64,000 nucleotides of DNA from Vespula vulgaris (GCF_905475345.1 NC_066609.1:415001-479000); one strand, 5' to 3'; shown: positions 40,531 through 51,489, counted from the stretch's first letter. Program-made: numbers and translations. The notes: generated by a model from the sequence alone, not told the origin.

Positions 40531-41291
40531 CTGCGCAAACAGAAATAATTATTAATTCCTCCATTTATTCGATTTATTCGATCCTACAAATTAACTCGAA
40601 TGTAATTTATTATTTATATATACGTAGAAAAACTATTCTTTTTTTCTTTCTTTTTTTTTTAAATAAAAAGAAAGAATGCAAATATTGAATATATAAAAAA
40701 GTAGATAATTTTTTTTAGCAACGACCATTTAATCCTTTTAATTATTTTAATGAACGATTTTTAAAAATGTGTCTCCATTCAATTCCATTTTACATATTTG
40801 AATTTAATTTTTTATAGAAAAAAAGAGTCAAGAAAACAAAAAAAAAAAGAAAACACGAGACAATTTGTGAGAAACGATTTCGTACTATCTAATAAAAAAT
40901 TTGTTAAATACGTTTCACTTCGATATTATACAGAATTGACGAATATAATTTTGTATGAAGAAATTTGCGCATAGATCGAGAGGATAAATCTCGAAATGCC
41001 ATTTGAAACATTTTAATTGTATTATCTGACGATCTATTTTAAACGAGCTTCTTTACATCGATCTCATTTAAACTCGTCATATCTGTATAAATATTATATA
41101 TATATATATAAAAATTATACACACATAAACTAACTAAACTCGAATGTATCAAAAATAATCGAAAATTAACGAGTTCGAGTTGGCGTAGGAACGATTATAA
41201 ACAATTATAAATCTTAAATTCGTTATATCCATAAAGGATCTTAGAAGAGAAAAAAGAAAAAAAAATATTGTTATTATTAAATTATTTTTAC

Positions 41292-41376
41292 CTCCGTCAC
41301 CGATTAAACGCATCTGTACCAAACTTGGATCTTCATTGTGATCTTCAAGAACTGTGTCGTCGGTTACGGTCAAATC
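41292..41376 (-). CDS. Kdm3: Kdm3 exon D
   Basis: This exon is 85 nt: 28 codons plus one base, starting in phase 0 and ending in phase 1. The acceptor is tttattag before GAT and the donor is G/GTAAAA. The peptide starts DLTVTDDTVLEDHNEDPSL and ends QMRLIGDG, with Val completed in the next exon. In KDM3 proteins this segment closes the PWWP/Tudor-like barrel begun in exon C; JMJD1C in particular has a TVTDDTVLEEHNEDP-type sequence at this point. Its acidic, Thr-rich content and exact phase join to exons C and E make it secure despite its small size. Confidence 0.95.
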
Positions 41377-41521
41377 CTAATAAATAAAACAAAGTATCGA
41401 TCTCAGAAAGGCAAATGAGAAAAAAAAGGAACAGTATTAAATATAAATCGTTGAGTAATAAATTTGTAATGAAAATTAAATAATTAAAAATCGTCGATAA
41501 GATATCGATATTACTGTTTAC

Positions 41522-41716
41522 CTTGGTAGATTCGTTGTATCCAACTATAACAGCCGTGTACCATTGTGTCGTACCTTCTGCACGATAAACTTCGACACGG
41601 AAACCAACAAGGACGCTTGGTGTCGTTAACAGGATTCTCTGACCATCCTGCATCTCTGCCCATCTTCGAACCGCACCGACCCAGGGCAAGCTACCCTTAG
41701 TTAACTCCCATTCCTG
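41522..41716 (-). CDS. Kdm3: Kdm3 exon C: PWWP/Tudor-like core
   Basis: This exon has 65 codons and is phase 0 at both ends. The donor is AAG/GTAAAC. The peptide opens QEWELTKGSLPWVGAVRRW, continues with QRILLTTPSVLVGFRVEVY and ends TTQWYTAVIVGYNESTK. The GFRVEVY and TQWYTAVIVGYN parts match the KDM3 family pattern G-(H/F)RV-(K/E)-(I/V)Y...W-Y-VV, a chromatin-reader-like beta barrel (PWWP/Tudor type). The acceptor is a tandem NAGNAG, gcagcag, so splicing may or may not include the first Gln codon. Exon D follows after only 145 bp, which makes this the most compact part of the gene. Confidence 0.96.
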
Positions 41717-41722
41717 CTGCAT
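41711..41722 (-). promoter_or_regulatory. Tandem NAGNAG splice acceptor of exon C
   Basis: On the minus strand the intron ends tatgcagcag before GAATGG. The first AG puts the exon start at 41716 (Gln included) and the second at 41713 (Gln omitted). Both keep the frame. NAGNAG acceptors commonly give mixtures differing by one residue; use of both here is inferred. Confidence 0.7.
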
Positions 41723-42299
41723 AAACATTATCGAAGAACATTTTTATATATCACTGTAGAATAAATATATTTTTTTCTATTTTGTTTTTTTCTCTTTTAT
41801 TTTATTTTATTTATTTATTTTTTTTTTTTAATAGATAGATAATCAAAAATGATGTAGTATCAATTTTTTCAGATATAATCTTTTTCGTAGGAGCGCGTGC
41901 TCTCTCTTTTTTTTTTCTTTTCTATTTATCTACCTTTATATTTTTTAAGTATCTAGATAAGTAATCAAAAAAGTTATATACGATCGAGTTTGCGCAAGGA
42001 CGGATTATACATTTCTATCGTCGGCAAGGGTTGTCTATTTTGATTTGAAGAAAATTAAATATTGTAGAAGAAATAAAAAATAAATAAATAAATAAATAAT
42101 AAAAAAGAAAGGAAAAAAGTGAAATGGCATTTAATTAAAAGTCTCTAGGATTATAATTCATTCCACATATTCGTGTGTTTATCACAGAGTCGTCCTTGAG
42201 CGATAAAAAAGAAAAGAAAAAAAACGAACGAACGAACGAAAGAACGAACGTTGATATAAACTAATTGTAAATTGTAAAAAAAAAAAAGAAAAAAAAATT

Positions 42300-42332
<33 letters not shown>

Positions 42333-42834
42333 AAAAAAATATCCTAAGAAAAATGTTGATATATAAGACTTAAGTCACGAAGGAGATATTAACCGCGTTA
42401 TTACTATCGAAGGTCGTTCTTACAAACTACACACATACATATATACATGCACATATATATGCATAATTTTCTCTTCGTAAAAAGTACACGGTAATTACAT
42501 ATTTATGAAATTTTTATATTCTCGATCTTGCATACGCATACATAAACACATAACTACGTGTAATATTATGTACCTACGTAACAAGTAAGTTTTGATAATA
42601 GAATCGTTTTTTGTTAATGAGATTTTATTTCAAATTTATCGAACTTTATTATTTTTTTATTATTATTTTTTTTTTTATTTCTTTATCTTTATTTTCATAC
42701 TTTTCTTTTTCTTGTTCTTTATACATATATATATATATATATATATCTTTCTCTCTCTCTCTCTTTCTCTTTGCTTTGCTTTTTGTCGTTCAGATATATC
42801 GCCTCAGGTCCCTCCACCCACTCGTGAAAATTCC

Positions 42835-42842
42835 ATGCAAAT
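42835..42842 (+). promoter_or_regulatory. Octamer (POU) motif
   Basis: A perfect ATGCAAAT lies in a non-repetitive, GC-richer block (42790-42990) within the intron between exons B and C. POU-domain binding is inferred from the motif alone. Confidence 0.35.
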
Positions 42843-43055
42843 GACGACCTTAGTCAGACGCTGTACTCTTCGGCGACTTCGTTCGAATCGAATCGAGTCG
42901 AGTATTACAAAGTCGTCGAATAATTTAACGTTCCAGAAATCGAGTTCTCGAACGTTACGAATCGATCTTTTTATTAGAGCCTATAGTAACAGTTTCTCTT
43001 TTCTTTCTTTCTTTCTCTTTTTCTCTTTTTTACATCCTTAAATGTCATCTGCATA

Positions 43056-43057
<2 letters not shown>

Positions 43058-43102
<45 letters not shown>
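43058..43102. repeat. (AT)n microsatellite
   Basis: About 21 AT units in the intron between Kdm3 exons B and C. Confidence 0.95.
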
Positions 43103-43288
43103 GTTTGTCTCTTTCTACGCCATTTTTTTTCTTATAATAGAAATTGAAAGAGTAATAGTAGACAATAGTGAATCGTTTTATCTTTCGATGTAGTAGATAA
43201 AAAGTTTACTTTGGTATTTTGCAAGAACTTTGTATCAGTAATTTTCGTCGAGGGTTGGGTTAACTGATAAGCAGTTTACTATCGATCG

Positions 43289-43290
<2 letters not shown>

Positions 43291-43359
<69 letters not shown>

Positions 43360-43376
43360 CCTATCTATCTATCTCT
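43291..43376. repeat. Compound (CT)n-(TATC)n microsatellite
   Basis: A CT run changes into about 12 TATC units. Confidence 0.95.
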
Positions 43377-45177
43377 AGCTCGCTCTCGCAATTTTGCTTG
43401 AAACTTTCATCGAACACGAGTTTCTGAGTGAGTTCGACAAGGACTTTCGAATACCGTTAACGAGTTTCATGATTAACTTCTTTCAAAATTTTTCAAAGGG
43501 AATTTGAAAAACAACCCGTATCTCTGTATGATACGATTTTATAACTTTGCAAATTTTCAAAGTTCTCAACGTTGGAGTTAAATATACCAACGCGAATTTT
43601 TATTTGCAAGATAATATAAGCATAAATAAATAGATAAAAGAGATAAAGATAAATCCAAGAAGTAACGAGTTAACTCTAAATTTATTTTGGTTTAAAAAAA
43701 AAAAAAGAAGCGATTATATAAAGTGAAACTCGTCCAACTAACGCGAGTAAAATTATACTATAATTAAAAGCCAAATAAATATAATTAACATTTATTAAAT
43801 AATAACGAAAGAAAATTGTATAAATAAAAATATACATATACATACGCATTCATGCATGTATCGTATGCGTGTGCGTACGATCTTCAAATTATATAGCATT
43901 ATAGAGACAAGTAAACAACACAATAGATATATAAGTTATGTAATACGTGATACTACATACGTACGTACATACTTATATACATCTAGAGATAGATACATTA
44001 TAAGAGAAGAGAAGACATAAACGCGTTGTGAATTTAGAAAATTGTCGCGAGTCTTCTCGTGACATGCAGTTAAGTGCTCTAACCGACGCTTCGATAATAG
44101 CGTTATAATTGCCGTTATATCGCTGCCATTACGAAGCCATCGTCATTCGCACGAACCTCGATTGTGTAATGTCCGTGACGCAATGTAAAAGAAAGACGGA
44201 GGAGGGTGTAAAAAAAAAAGGGATGAAAAAAGGAAAGTAAGAAAGAAAGAAAACAAAAAGAAAAAAGAAATGAATGTAAGTTTGAAGAAAGACGAAAACA
44301 CAAAACTTTTTTGTTTCTTATCTTTCCTTTTTTTTCTTTTCTTTTTCTTTTCTTTTTGCTTGTTTTCTTGGAAACGTTCTTTCGGACGATTCAAATTTCC
44401 CGGCATAATACAGGAAGATCGAAATACGTACGCGTATATTTCGTTCGATAGATAGACGATATAATAAATGTAATATAATATTAATATTGTAATATGATAT
44501 TTGTAATTATTGCAATTTATATATATATATATATTTTTTTTGTGATACGAACGTTTGCATGCGCCATTATATTTTTTATATTATAAATTATACTTGTTAT
44601 AGCTCTGTCATGAATTTTGAAAAAAAAAAGAAAAGAAAGAAAGAAAGAAAAAACGAGATACAAAAATAAGACAAAAAGCACGAGCAATGTCTATCTTTAA
44701 TTCGAACAAAAAGAATAGGCCGAATTAATCGCAATGTCGCAAAATTAATTGACCTTACGTCGGATAGAAGAGAAAAAAAGAAAAGAAAAAAACGAAAAAT
44801 AAAAGAAAAAAGAACGAAATTCTCGGAAGAAAAAAGAAGAAAAAAAAAGAAGAAGAATAAGAAGAAGTAGTCGAGATTGAAAACGAAAAAATAAATAAAG
44901 GAGAGAGAGAGAGAAGTACGAATTTTTTCTTCCATTCGTTTTTCTTTCTTTCTTTCTCTTCTCTTTTTTTTTTATTCGTGGAAAACTCGAACTCGAGATA
45001 GGAAGCGAGAGGAGGGGAGGAAAAGCTTCCCTTTCCGTTTTTCCTACCGAAATTCGTTGAAATCGAGAGCGTCGAGAGAGTCTGCTGACCCTGAACTATA
45101 AATGTAACGGGTTCTTTCTCTCCTTGGTTTAGCCCTCCGTCGCACATTCCGTAGTGATACTAACACCGATAAAGATA

Positions 45178-45181
45178 TTGC

Positions 45182-45225
<44 letters not shown>

Positions 45226-45248
45226 GTATACATATACGTATGTGTATA

Positions 45249-45300
<52 letters not shown>
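45178..45300. repeat. Compound (AT)n-(GA)n microsatellite
   Basis: An AT run (45188-45230) is followed by about 25 GA units (45251-45299). Confidence 0.95.
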
Positions 45301-45301
<1 letters not shown>

Positions 45302-45570
45302 TAGAAAGAGAGAGAGAGAACGAGATACTATTTGCTTTTATTTTCGTTGCCAGTATTCCTGGTTTGTTAGTAGTAGTTCTAGTAGTAGCTCGACGTGCTG
45401 TTAATGCTGCTGTTGCTGCTCTCGTAGTTGTTTTCCGATGACTCGTGTGTCGTGAGATAGAAAAAGATAGAAAGAGCAAGACAGAAAGAGAAAGAGAAAG
45501 AGAGAGAGAGAAAGTATACACGCTCACGCATACCGTGTAAAAGAGAAAGAGAGATGAAGTATGGAATATA

Positions 45571-45650
45571 AGTATGAGTATGAGTATGAGTATGAGTATG
45601 AGTATGAGTATGAGTATGAGGATGAGGATGAGGATGAGAATGAGGATGAA
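45571..45650. repeat. (GAGTAT)n-(GAGGAT)n hexanucleotide repeat
   Basis: About nine TATGAG units change to GATGAG units. It reads as Met-Ser then Met-Arg dipeptides in one frame but has no gene context. Confidence 0.9.
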
Positions 45651-45915
45651 GAGGGTGAAGAGGAAGAAGGAAGGTTGGAGAACGGCCAAGTCGAGGCGCC
45701 AACATATTCCCGTTCAGGCAGCTAACGGTCCTTGGCAAAGCGAGAACACAACACGAGGATAGGGTGGGGTGTTGTAGGGTGAGGTAAGGTGAGGTAGAGC
45801 GAAGTAGGGTGGTGGTGAAGTATGGTACGAAAGAGGAGGGATGGGGTGTGCGGCTTTATGCCATCGACGTTCGGTGTATATATCTATCTAACCTTCTCTC
45901 TTTCTCTGCTGGAAG

Positions 45916-45961
<46 letters not shown>

Positions 45962-45965
45962 TTAC
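45916..45965. repeat. (ACT)n trinucleotide repeat
   Basis: About 16 ACT units. Confidence 0.95.
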
Positions 45966-46989
45966 TGATGCTACTGCTACTACTTTGGACGCTACCGACG
46001 ACCTGCTGCTGCCCAGCGGCAGACAAGATATCTCTCAACGAGAGAGAACTTTGGACCTTGCTTGGTTGCTTGCTTGCTTGGTTGCTTGCTTGCTTGCTTG
46101 TTTGGCTCAAGGGAGAGAGAGAGAGAGAGATATCAACGTGGAAAGTGAGATTTCACAGCGAGTTACTTTGATTTACATAATTTGATCCTCCTTTTTTTTC
46201 TTTTCTTTTCTTTTCTTTTATTCTCTTTTTTCCCTTGTTTTTGTTTTTCTTTTTCTCTTTTTCTTTTTTTTTTGTTTTTGTTTTTTTTTTTTTACTGCAA
46301 TGTTTTCAATTTTTATTCATAGTTGTATCCGTTTTAATTTTGTTTAATTTGTATTCAATTTCTTTCGTTCGTTCTTTTTCCCTTAGACTTTCGTCTAATC
46401 GTATAATTATATGATCTTTTTTTAGAAGATCGTTTTTATGGAAATAATGAATGAAACAACGATAAAAGGTATTGTAATGGTAATAGTAATTTGAATGGAA
46501 TATTAAGATCGTGTAATTTATGAACTATCGTAATTACAAATAAATCAATGTCAATGTAAATCAATGTGATTATAATAATTTTGCTTTTTCGTTTAAATTA
46601 AATATCATAACTCGATAAGTCACTGTGACGTTAATATATAGTAATATACCACGTAATCAATATGATCTAATCTAGTACTCCTAAAGATACTCCTAAATAA
46701 AAAAAAAAAAAATTGAAAAATCTTCGAATACGAGATTAAACGTTAATCCGATCAAATCCGACAAAATGAAAACTAATTACCTACACACATGTATACGTAC
46801 ATCCACTCGTACACGTACAAATGTACGAGTTCAAAATTATGTAAGATTATAAAGGGTTAGAATTAGGAAATGAAGTTCCTCGTGTTCCCTCTCCCCAAAC
46901 CTACCCATCCAAATTACTGGACCACCAATAATGAATTCCGGCGAATATCACAGTGTTAATAACTTCGAAGGTCGATTAGGTTAGAAAGA

Positions 46990-47029
46990 CAGGTGGCTGC
47001 TAGAATTGCTCAGGCGCATCTCGCACCTG
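46990..47029. promoter_or_regulatory. Inverted pair of CAGGTG E-boxes
   Basis: CAGGTG (46990-46995) and CACCTG (47024-47029) form an inverted pair in a non-repetitive block (46870-47130) in the 7.1-kb intron between Kdm3 exons B and C. CAGGTG is the Snail/ZEB-type E-box. Enhancer or silencer use is inferred. Confidence 0.35.
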
Positions 47030-47136
47030 ATCGTGGAAACTTCGTATAAACGATTCGCGTTCCTAACCGAAGCCGGTCAAAGTTTTAACGGCTAAACTTC
47101 CGACAGTTTAATTACTTGGAAACAATTACGACCCTG

Positions 47137-47168
<32 letters not shown>

Positions 47169-47470
47169 CTGTCTGTCTCTTACTCACTCAAACACTTGTT
47201 CACTATCTCTTTCTCTCTCACTCTTTCACTCTCTCTCAAGTATGATGAGAATCAAATAGGTCTCACTACTTTACTGTTGGAAAATATGTTCATTAAGTTA
47301 ATCAATCTCATCGATATTTCGACTGATCTAATTGAATATTGAATAGAAAAAAAAAATAATCCGACGTAAAATCCTATCCAATTTGGAGAAGATCTTTTTT
47401 CTAAAACCAGAGAAACTCGACGTTAATGTATGGCAGAGGTTTGGAGAAAGATAAAAAAAAAAAAAACCAT

Positions 47471-47758
47471 ACACGAGCTTGTTTAATTGTAATCATTTTG
47501 CAATAAAATAATCGTAAACAAAGAAGAAAGAAAACGAAGAAATATAAAAAAAAAAAAAAAAAGAAAAGAAGAAACGTGTGCCTGCTTGATTGTAAATCGT
47601 TACGATTAAACAATCGTAAAAAATAAAAGAACGGACACGAACCCGTTTAGCTGTAATCGTTGCAATTAAACAATCGTAAAAAAAAAAAAAGAAAAAGGAA
47701 AAGAAAAAGAAACACGAACCTGTTCAATCGTAATCGTTGCGGTTAAACGATCGTAAAG
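47471..47758. repeat. Four-copy minisatellite with hairpin core
   Basis: Units at 47471-47520, 47574-47621, 47635-47681 and 47711-47758 share ACACGAACCTGTTTAATTGT, then ATCGTTGC-ATTAAACAATCGTAAA. They are separated by A-rich spacers. The best copy has ATCGTT and AACGAT as inverted arms around a 7-base loop. It lies in the intron between Kdm3 exons B and C. Confidence 0.8.
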
Positions 47759-48204
47759 AAACAAAAAGGAAAAAAAATCCAAACCACTACGCCATCCACA
47801 AAATAAAAAGAAACAAAAAAGGTAAAACCAAAAATGAAAGGAAAAGAAAAAGGATGCGTCTCGTTCGATAAAATTACGATGAAAATTACCGCTAAAAAGG
47901 GTTCAATGTTCAAGGAAACGAGAGGGAACGTCTTAAAGAGCAAATACCAAGTCCAGTTTCGAACTTTGAGATAACTGTGCTCTTCAAAGATTATTCTAGG
48001 TTGCGTCCTGGTTCTATATGTGTATGTATAAATGTGTGTGTGTGTGTCCGGGCTCGCGTCCGTAGCCCAAGGGGTGTCGGATGGGCCAATGGCTCCAAAA
48101 CTTGTTTCTAACTAAGTTTCAACCCTTCTAACGAAGTAAGTTTCCAGCCGTAAAGCGGAAGTGGTCGGTCACAGCACCGGCATCAGCATCAGCATCAGCA
48201 GCAA

Positions 48205-48205
48205 C

Positions 48206-48243
<38 letters not shown>

Positions 48244-48263
48244 TAGTAGTATAGTGTAGTAGC
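48205..48263. repeat. (AGT)n trinucleotide repeat
   Basis: About 18 GTA units after a CAG/CAT-rich lead-in; intronic. Confidence 0.9.
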
Positions 48264-48819
48264 AGAAGCAGCAGTAGCAACAGCAGTCGACTATGAAACA
48301 CCTTCTCTCGCGTGCCTCTTAATCGTTCTTGCTTCTCTATCCCTTTCTTCGTCGAGTAGGTACACGAAAATTATTCCATCGAGGAAAATCAAATGACTAT
48401 GTCCAATTTATATACATATGTATGTATGTATGTATATATATTTTGAACGTGTGTGTGTGTTTAAAAGATTTGGAAAGAATTGTTGATTTCGAGTAAATCG
48501 TTCGATTAATTTTGTATAATTTAATACGTGTTTTGTTTTGTTTTGTTTTCTATTTTGTTTTTTAATATATTGCATATATATATATATTTTTTTTTTTAAT
48601 ACTGGTACGTATAATTTATATTATATCATTTAGGTATGTATAGTAATTACATCTATCATAGGTAATAAGTATAATTTATAATATACTTAAAACCTTAAAT
48701 ATTAAACGACAATTAATTTTTTTTTTTAATTACAGTCGAACGAACTAAAAACCATGTCTACTTTCTATAGCTCCGATTTATTAAAAACGAAATAAAAAAA
48801 AAAATCCAGAAACACTCAC

Positions 48820-48933
48820 GGTGAACGGTTTCAATTTGGCGTAATCGACGAAGTCCAATCTTCGATCTTGCATGAATTCTATCGGCATTGCGTCTTCCGG
48901 AAGTTCGGCGCGTGCCACGAGAGGATAAAAAGT
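48820..48933 (-). CDS. Kdm3: Kdm3 exon B
   Basis: This exon has 38 codons and is phase 0 at both ends. It follows a pyrimidine-rich acceptor ending ttcatctttcag and ends at a consensus donor GTGAGT (first base 48819). The peptide starts TFYPLVARAELPEDAMPIEF and ends RRLDFVDYAKLKPFT. It corresponds to the KDM3B stretch TFTPLV...VPVEYLLDRELRFL, the linker between the Tudor-like and PWWP-like parts. Codon usage is more GC-rich than the surrounding intron. It joins directly to exon A to recreate the family motif WPAL-TFYPLV, which supports both boundaries. The next intron is 7.1 kb. Confidence 0.94.
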
Positions 48934-49191
48934 CTGAAAGATGAAACGATCAAACCATAAAACGAAAAATCAAAAATTACAGAAAAAAAAACAACGATTA
49001 AGAAAAAGAAAAAGATAAAACAAAACGAATGATAACGATGTATCCAGCCAGACATACCTTCGCTATTGCAATTACAAAAAAAAAAAAAAAAAGAAAAAGA
49101 AAAAGGAAAATTCTTTTGGTAAAAAAAAAAAAATCGTTTCTATTGTTCGAGTAGAAATAAAAAAAGAAAAAAATTATCTTAATTTACTCAC

Positions 49192-49467
49192 AAGAGCGGG
49201 CCAAGCAACTGTGTTGGCAGTAGCGGTTGAACCTCTGAGCGGTTTGCCGTTGATACGATGATGGTGATGATGATGATGATGATTATGATGATGATTATTG
49301 TTAGCGTTATTGTGATGATCGATAGGTACGAGACTCGCGTGTCTGGGATCTGCACGTTCAGCCCAATAGAGCCCTTTTTCAACGAGAAAAAAGGAGAACA
49401 CGGCATCCCTATGCGGGGATAACCACTCTCGCCTTTGCCACTCAACGTCGTCGTACTCCACAAGGAT
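49192..49467 (-). CDS. Kdm3: Kdm3 exon A: Tudor-like segment with His/Asn tract
   Basis: This internal exon has 92 codons and is phase 0 at both ends. The acceptor is a tatag immediately before ATC (49467) and the donor is GTGAGT starting at 49191. The peptide begins ILVEYDDVEWQRREW and continues with FFLVEKGLYWAERADP. This matches the family pattern seen in KDM3B (IFVEFD-W-W and SLVWAPREDP), the Tudor-like N-terminal domain. It ends in WPAL, the family's exon-junction motif, and the next exon continues TFYPLV. Residues 51-70 are an Asn/His-rich insertion with eight consecutive His (codons 49281-49258), encoded by an impure CAT/CAC repeat. It sits in a loop position where family members vary in length. 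No initiator methionine is in this exon, so at least one upstream coding exon is missing. It lies 258 bp upstream of exon B. Confidence 0.95.
49258..49317 (-). repeat. Coding trinucleotide repeat (His/Asn tract in Kdm3 exon A)
   Basis: An impure CAT/CAC/AAT repeat encodes residues 51-70 of exon A: HHNNANNN, then HHHN, then eight His. It stays in frame and falls between the conserved RADP and GKPL/WPAL parts, as expected for a tolerated linker expansion. Length polymorphism is likely, by analogy with other coding triplet repeats. Confidence 0.9.
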
Positions 49468-49494
49468 CTATAAATTTAAGATAAAAACGGATAA

Positions 49495-49541
<47 letters not shown>

Positions 49542-51354
49542 ATAAATAAATTTGTTAAATTATATAGAAATAAATTATTAGAAATATATTTATATTATAT
49601 TTATAATATACAATATTATAAATACATAATAAATTATATTATGTTCATATTATATTTATAATGTACAATATAATATATAACATATATCTGAACAGTCATT
49701 AACGCATATCAATTATTATATCGTATAATTATTATAATAAACGTCGAGACTCGAGAATCGATCGTAAGAAATCAAGCAATTATTATTCATTATCCATAAC
49801 TTCGAATAAGAAAGAGTTTTAATGAGCGAAAGGTGGAAAAATATGAATAATTACGCTCGATTTATCATAAAGATTCTATCAGCTAAGATACGATTCGACG
49901 CTTAATAAGACGAACGAGCCGATAGAACTGTCTTATTTAATCTTTACCACAATCTTGTCCAATAATTTCCCCTTCATACTCTATTTCTTCCTTACTAAAC
50001 ATTATCAACCTTCGCCGATGAAAATAATTGCTTTTAACGTCTATCTATCTGCTCGTTAACACGAGTCTAACGATTAAACGTTTATTTATCCGAATAAAAT
50101 TGTCGAGACATTTTCTCTTTCCCTTTTTCTTTCTCTCTTTTTTTTTTTTTCTTTTTCATTCCAAAGATCGCACTCGTTTTTACGAGAATCATTTTTATCT
50201 ATTTGACGGTACGATAATAAAAAGCGTCGATCGATGAAATTCATCGTTGGATGTACGACACGTTTCGAATCGAAAATATTAAATCTTTTTTCCCAAAACT
50301 ACCCCTACTCGTCTCTTAAAAAAAAAAAAAAAATGTCCACCCGCAGCTCTTCCCGACCGGCAATATTATCCAGTTCGTTTGGCGTAGCATATAACTGGTA
50401 TGCGACAATTAATTGATAAATCAACATTTGCCAAGGTTGGACGCGAGCGTAATGTAAATAATTTCTCTCGATGGGTAAAACGTTGATTGATCACTTTAAC
50501 ATATAAACATAACGTACGTAACGTACTAGGTACATTTCGCTTTTTGTAACATTAACAAAACCTCCCTTTTCGTTAATCGACAAATAAATAGAACTGTACT
50601 TCGTATGACAACCGACGTCTATCTTCGTTCGATAGAAAATAAATAAAGATATACAAACGTAATTCACTCGGAGGAAATAATAATAAGTTTTATTATTTAT
50701 TAACGTAACAATGACAATGCAATACGATATATGTATATATAAGGGAGAAAAATTATGTCCGATTATATTATTTATAACTTTATAAATTATGAATAAATAT
50801 GATGATAATAATAATAATAATCATTGATTATATGATAAGTGTTATTGAAAGATTTATTACAGTATTATAATATAATTATTAATTTACGATATTACATGAT
50901 TTTGATAACATTACATAATTATAATAATATCAATTACTACAATGTTAATCATAACATCATGATGTCACTTTTTGGGTTAACATTTATAGTATAATTAATA
51001 TCGTTATACTTTTTTCTCTAAATAATATCCCTTTAAAAACACAAGTCTGAAAAAACAACGAATATGAAACATTAATTGCAACATTACGATATTATCATTA
51101 ATACTGCATAATTAATACGATTATAATTTTATTCGATCTTTTTCCCCTTTTTACATCTTAGATAGATTTACATAATATCCCTTTTAAATGGTTCGAACAC
51201 TCGGGAAGAATAAAAAAGCAATAAATAAAGAACGAACCAGAAACAACGGAGTAACCCAGGCATGTCCGTACGGTACGAGCGTGTCCGCTCGAATAAAACG
51301 TTGATTGAGAGTTAGGAGTGGTAAAACTCACGGGGTGGGAGTTTATAAAGATCA
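49468..51354. other. AT-rich sequence upstream of exon A
   Basis: The expected Kdm3 start exon was looked for here on the minus strand and not recognised. The block 50270-50480 is non-repetitive and open on both strands. 50600-51150 is very AT-rich with ATTA-type repeats. Confidence 0.5.
49496..49541. repeat. (TTA)n trinucleotide repeat
   Basis: Fifteen ATT units starting 29 bp upstream of the exon A acceptor of Kdm3, close enough to include the branch-point region. Confidence 0.95.
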
Positions 51355-51358
51355 CCGA

Positions 51359-51368
51359 TAGATGGTGC
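51359..51368 (+). promoter_or_regulatory. CTCF-like half motif
   Basis: TAGATGGTGC matches the CTCF core YAGRKGGCRS at 9 of 10 positions and lies on the opposite strand from the CTCF-like site at 51415, giving a convergent pair 46 bp apart. Confidence 0.35.
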
Positions 51369-51414
51369 TAGCTCTCGGCGTCTAAAAGCATAATGGCCGA
51401 CGTAGTCGAATGCT

Positions 51415-51428
51415 CCGCCTCCTAGTGT
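51415..51428 (-). promoter_or_regulatory. CTCF-like motif
   Basis: On the minus strand ACACTAGGAGGCGG matches the CTCF core CCASYAGRKGGCRS at 12 of 14 positions. It is 27 bp from the X-box. Insulator or promoter-proximal looping function is inferred. Confidence 0.5.
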
Positions 51429-51454
51429 TATCGGGAGTACCCGCCCGATCTGTT

Positions 51455-51468
51455 GTTGCTATGGCAAC
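51455..51468 (+). promoter_or_regulatory. RFX X-box motif
   Basis: GTTGCTATGGCAAC is a 14-bp imperfect inverted repeat matching the RFX X-box consensus (GTTGCC-AT-GGCAAC) at 13 of 14 positions. X-boxes lie close to the start sites of ciliary and other RFX-controlled genes. It sits within a cluster of other promoter-type motifs and upstream of the candidate start exon at 52022. Confidence 0.75.
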
Positions 51469-51477
51469 GAAAAACGC

Positions 51478-51489
51478 GCGGCCATTTTG
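51478..51489 (-). promoter_or_regulatory. YY1/Pho motif
   Basis: On the minus strand CAAAATGGCCGC fits the YY1 consensus CAARATGGCBGC at every position. YY1-type sites of this form sit at or just downstream of transcription starts in many animals. It is 9 bp from the X-box. Confidence 0.65.

Larger units (their letters stand above)
41717..48819. other. Kdm3 intron between exons B and C
   Basis: A 7.1-kb intron with canonical GTGAGT and NAGNAG ends. It holds microsatellites, the hairpin minisatellite at 47.5-47.8 kb, and two non-repetitive blocks with an octamer and paired E-boxes. No exon was recognised inside. Confidence 0.85.
14237..49467 (-). other. Kdm3: Partial gene: KDM3/JMJD1C-family histone demethylase (six visible exons)
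   Basis: This entry links the exons described separately below. In transcript order they are 49467-49192, 48933-48820, 41716-41522, 41376-41292, 40530-40442 and, less surely, 14339-14237. The phases fit at every junction: 0, 0, 0, 1 and 0, with an open end in phase 1. The introns are 258, 7103, 145, 761 and 26102 bp, all GT-AG. The joined protein (about 287 residues) follows the order of the N-terminal third of KDM3A/KDM3B/JMJD1C proteins, from the Tudor-like part through the WPAL-TF-PLV junction to the PWWP-like part. KDM3 enzymes are nuclear Fe(II)/2-oxoglutarate dioxygenases that remove mono- and dimethyl marks from histone H3 lysine 9. The catalytic JmjC domain, the zinc finger and the initiator methionine exon were not found here, so function is inferred from the family. 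Hymenopteran orthologues are usually labelled JHDM2C-like. Confidence 0.9.

Noticed and set aside
44115..44180. Minus-strand segment reading HYTIEVRANDDGFVMAAI before a stop
   Set aside because: Protein-like but only about 20 residues, directly preceded by poly-pyrimidine translation, with no good acceptor phase to any exon.
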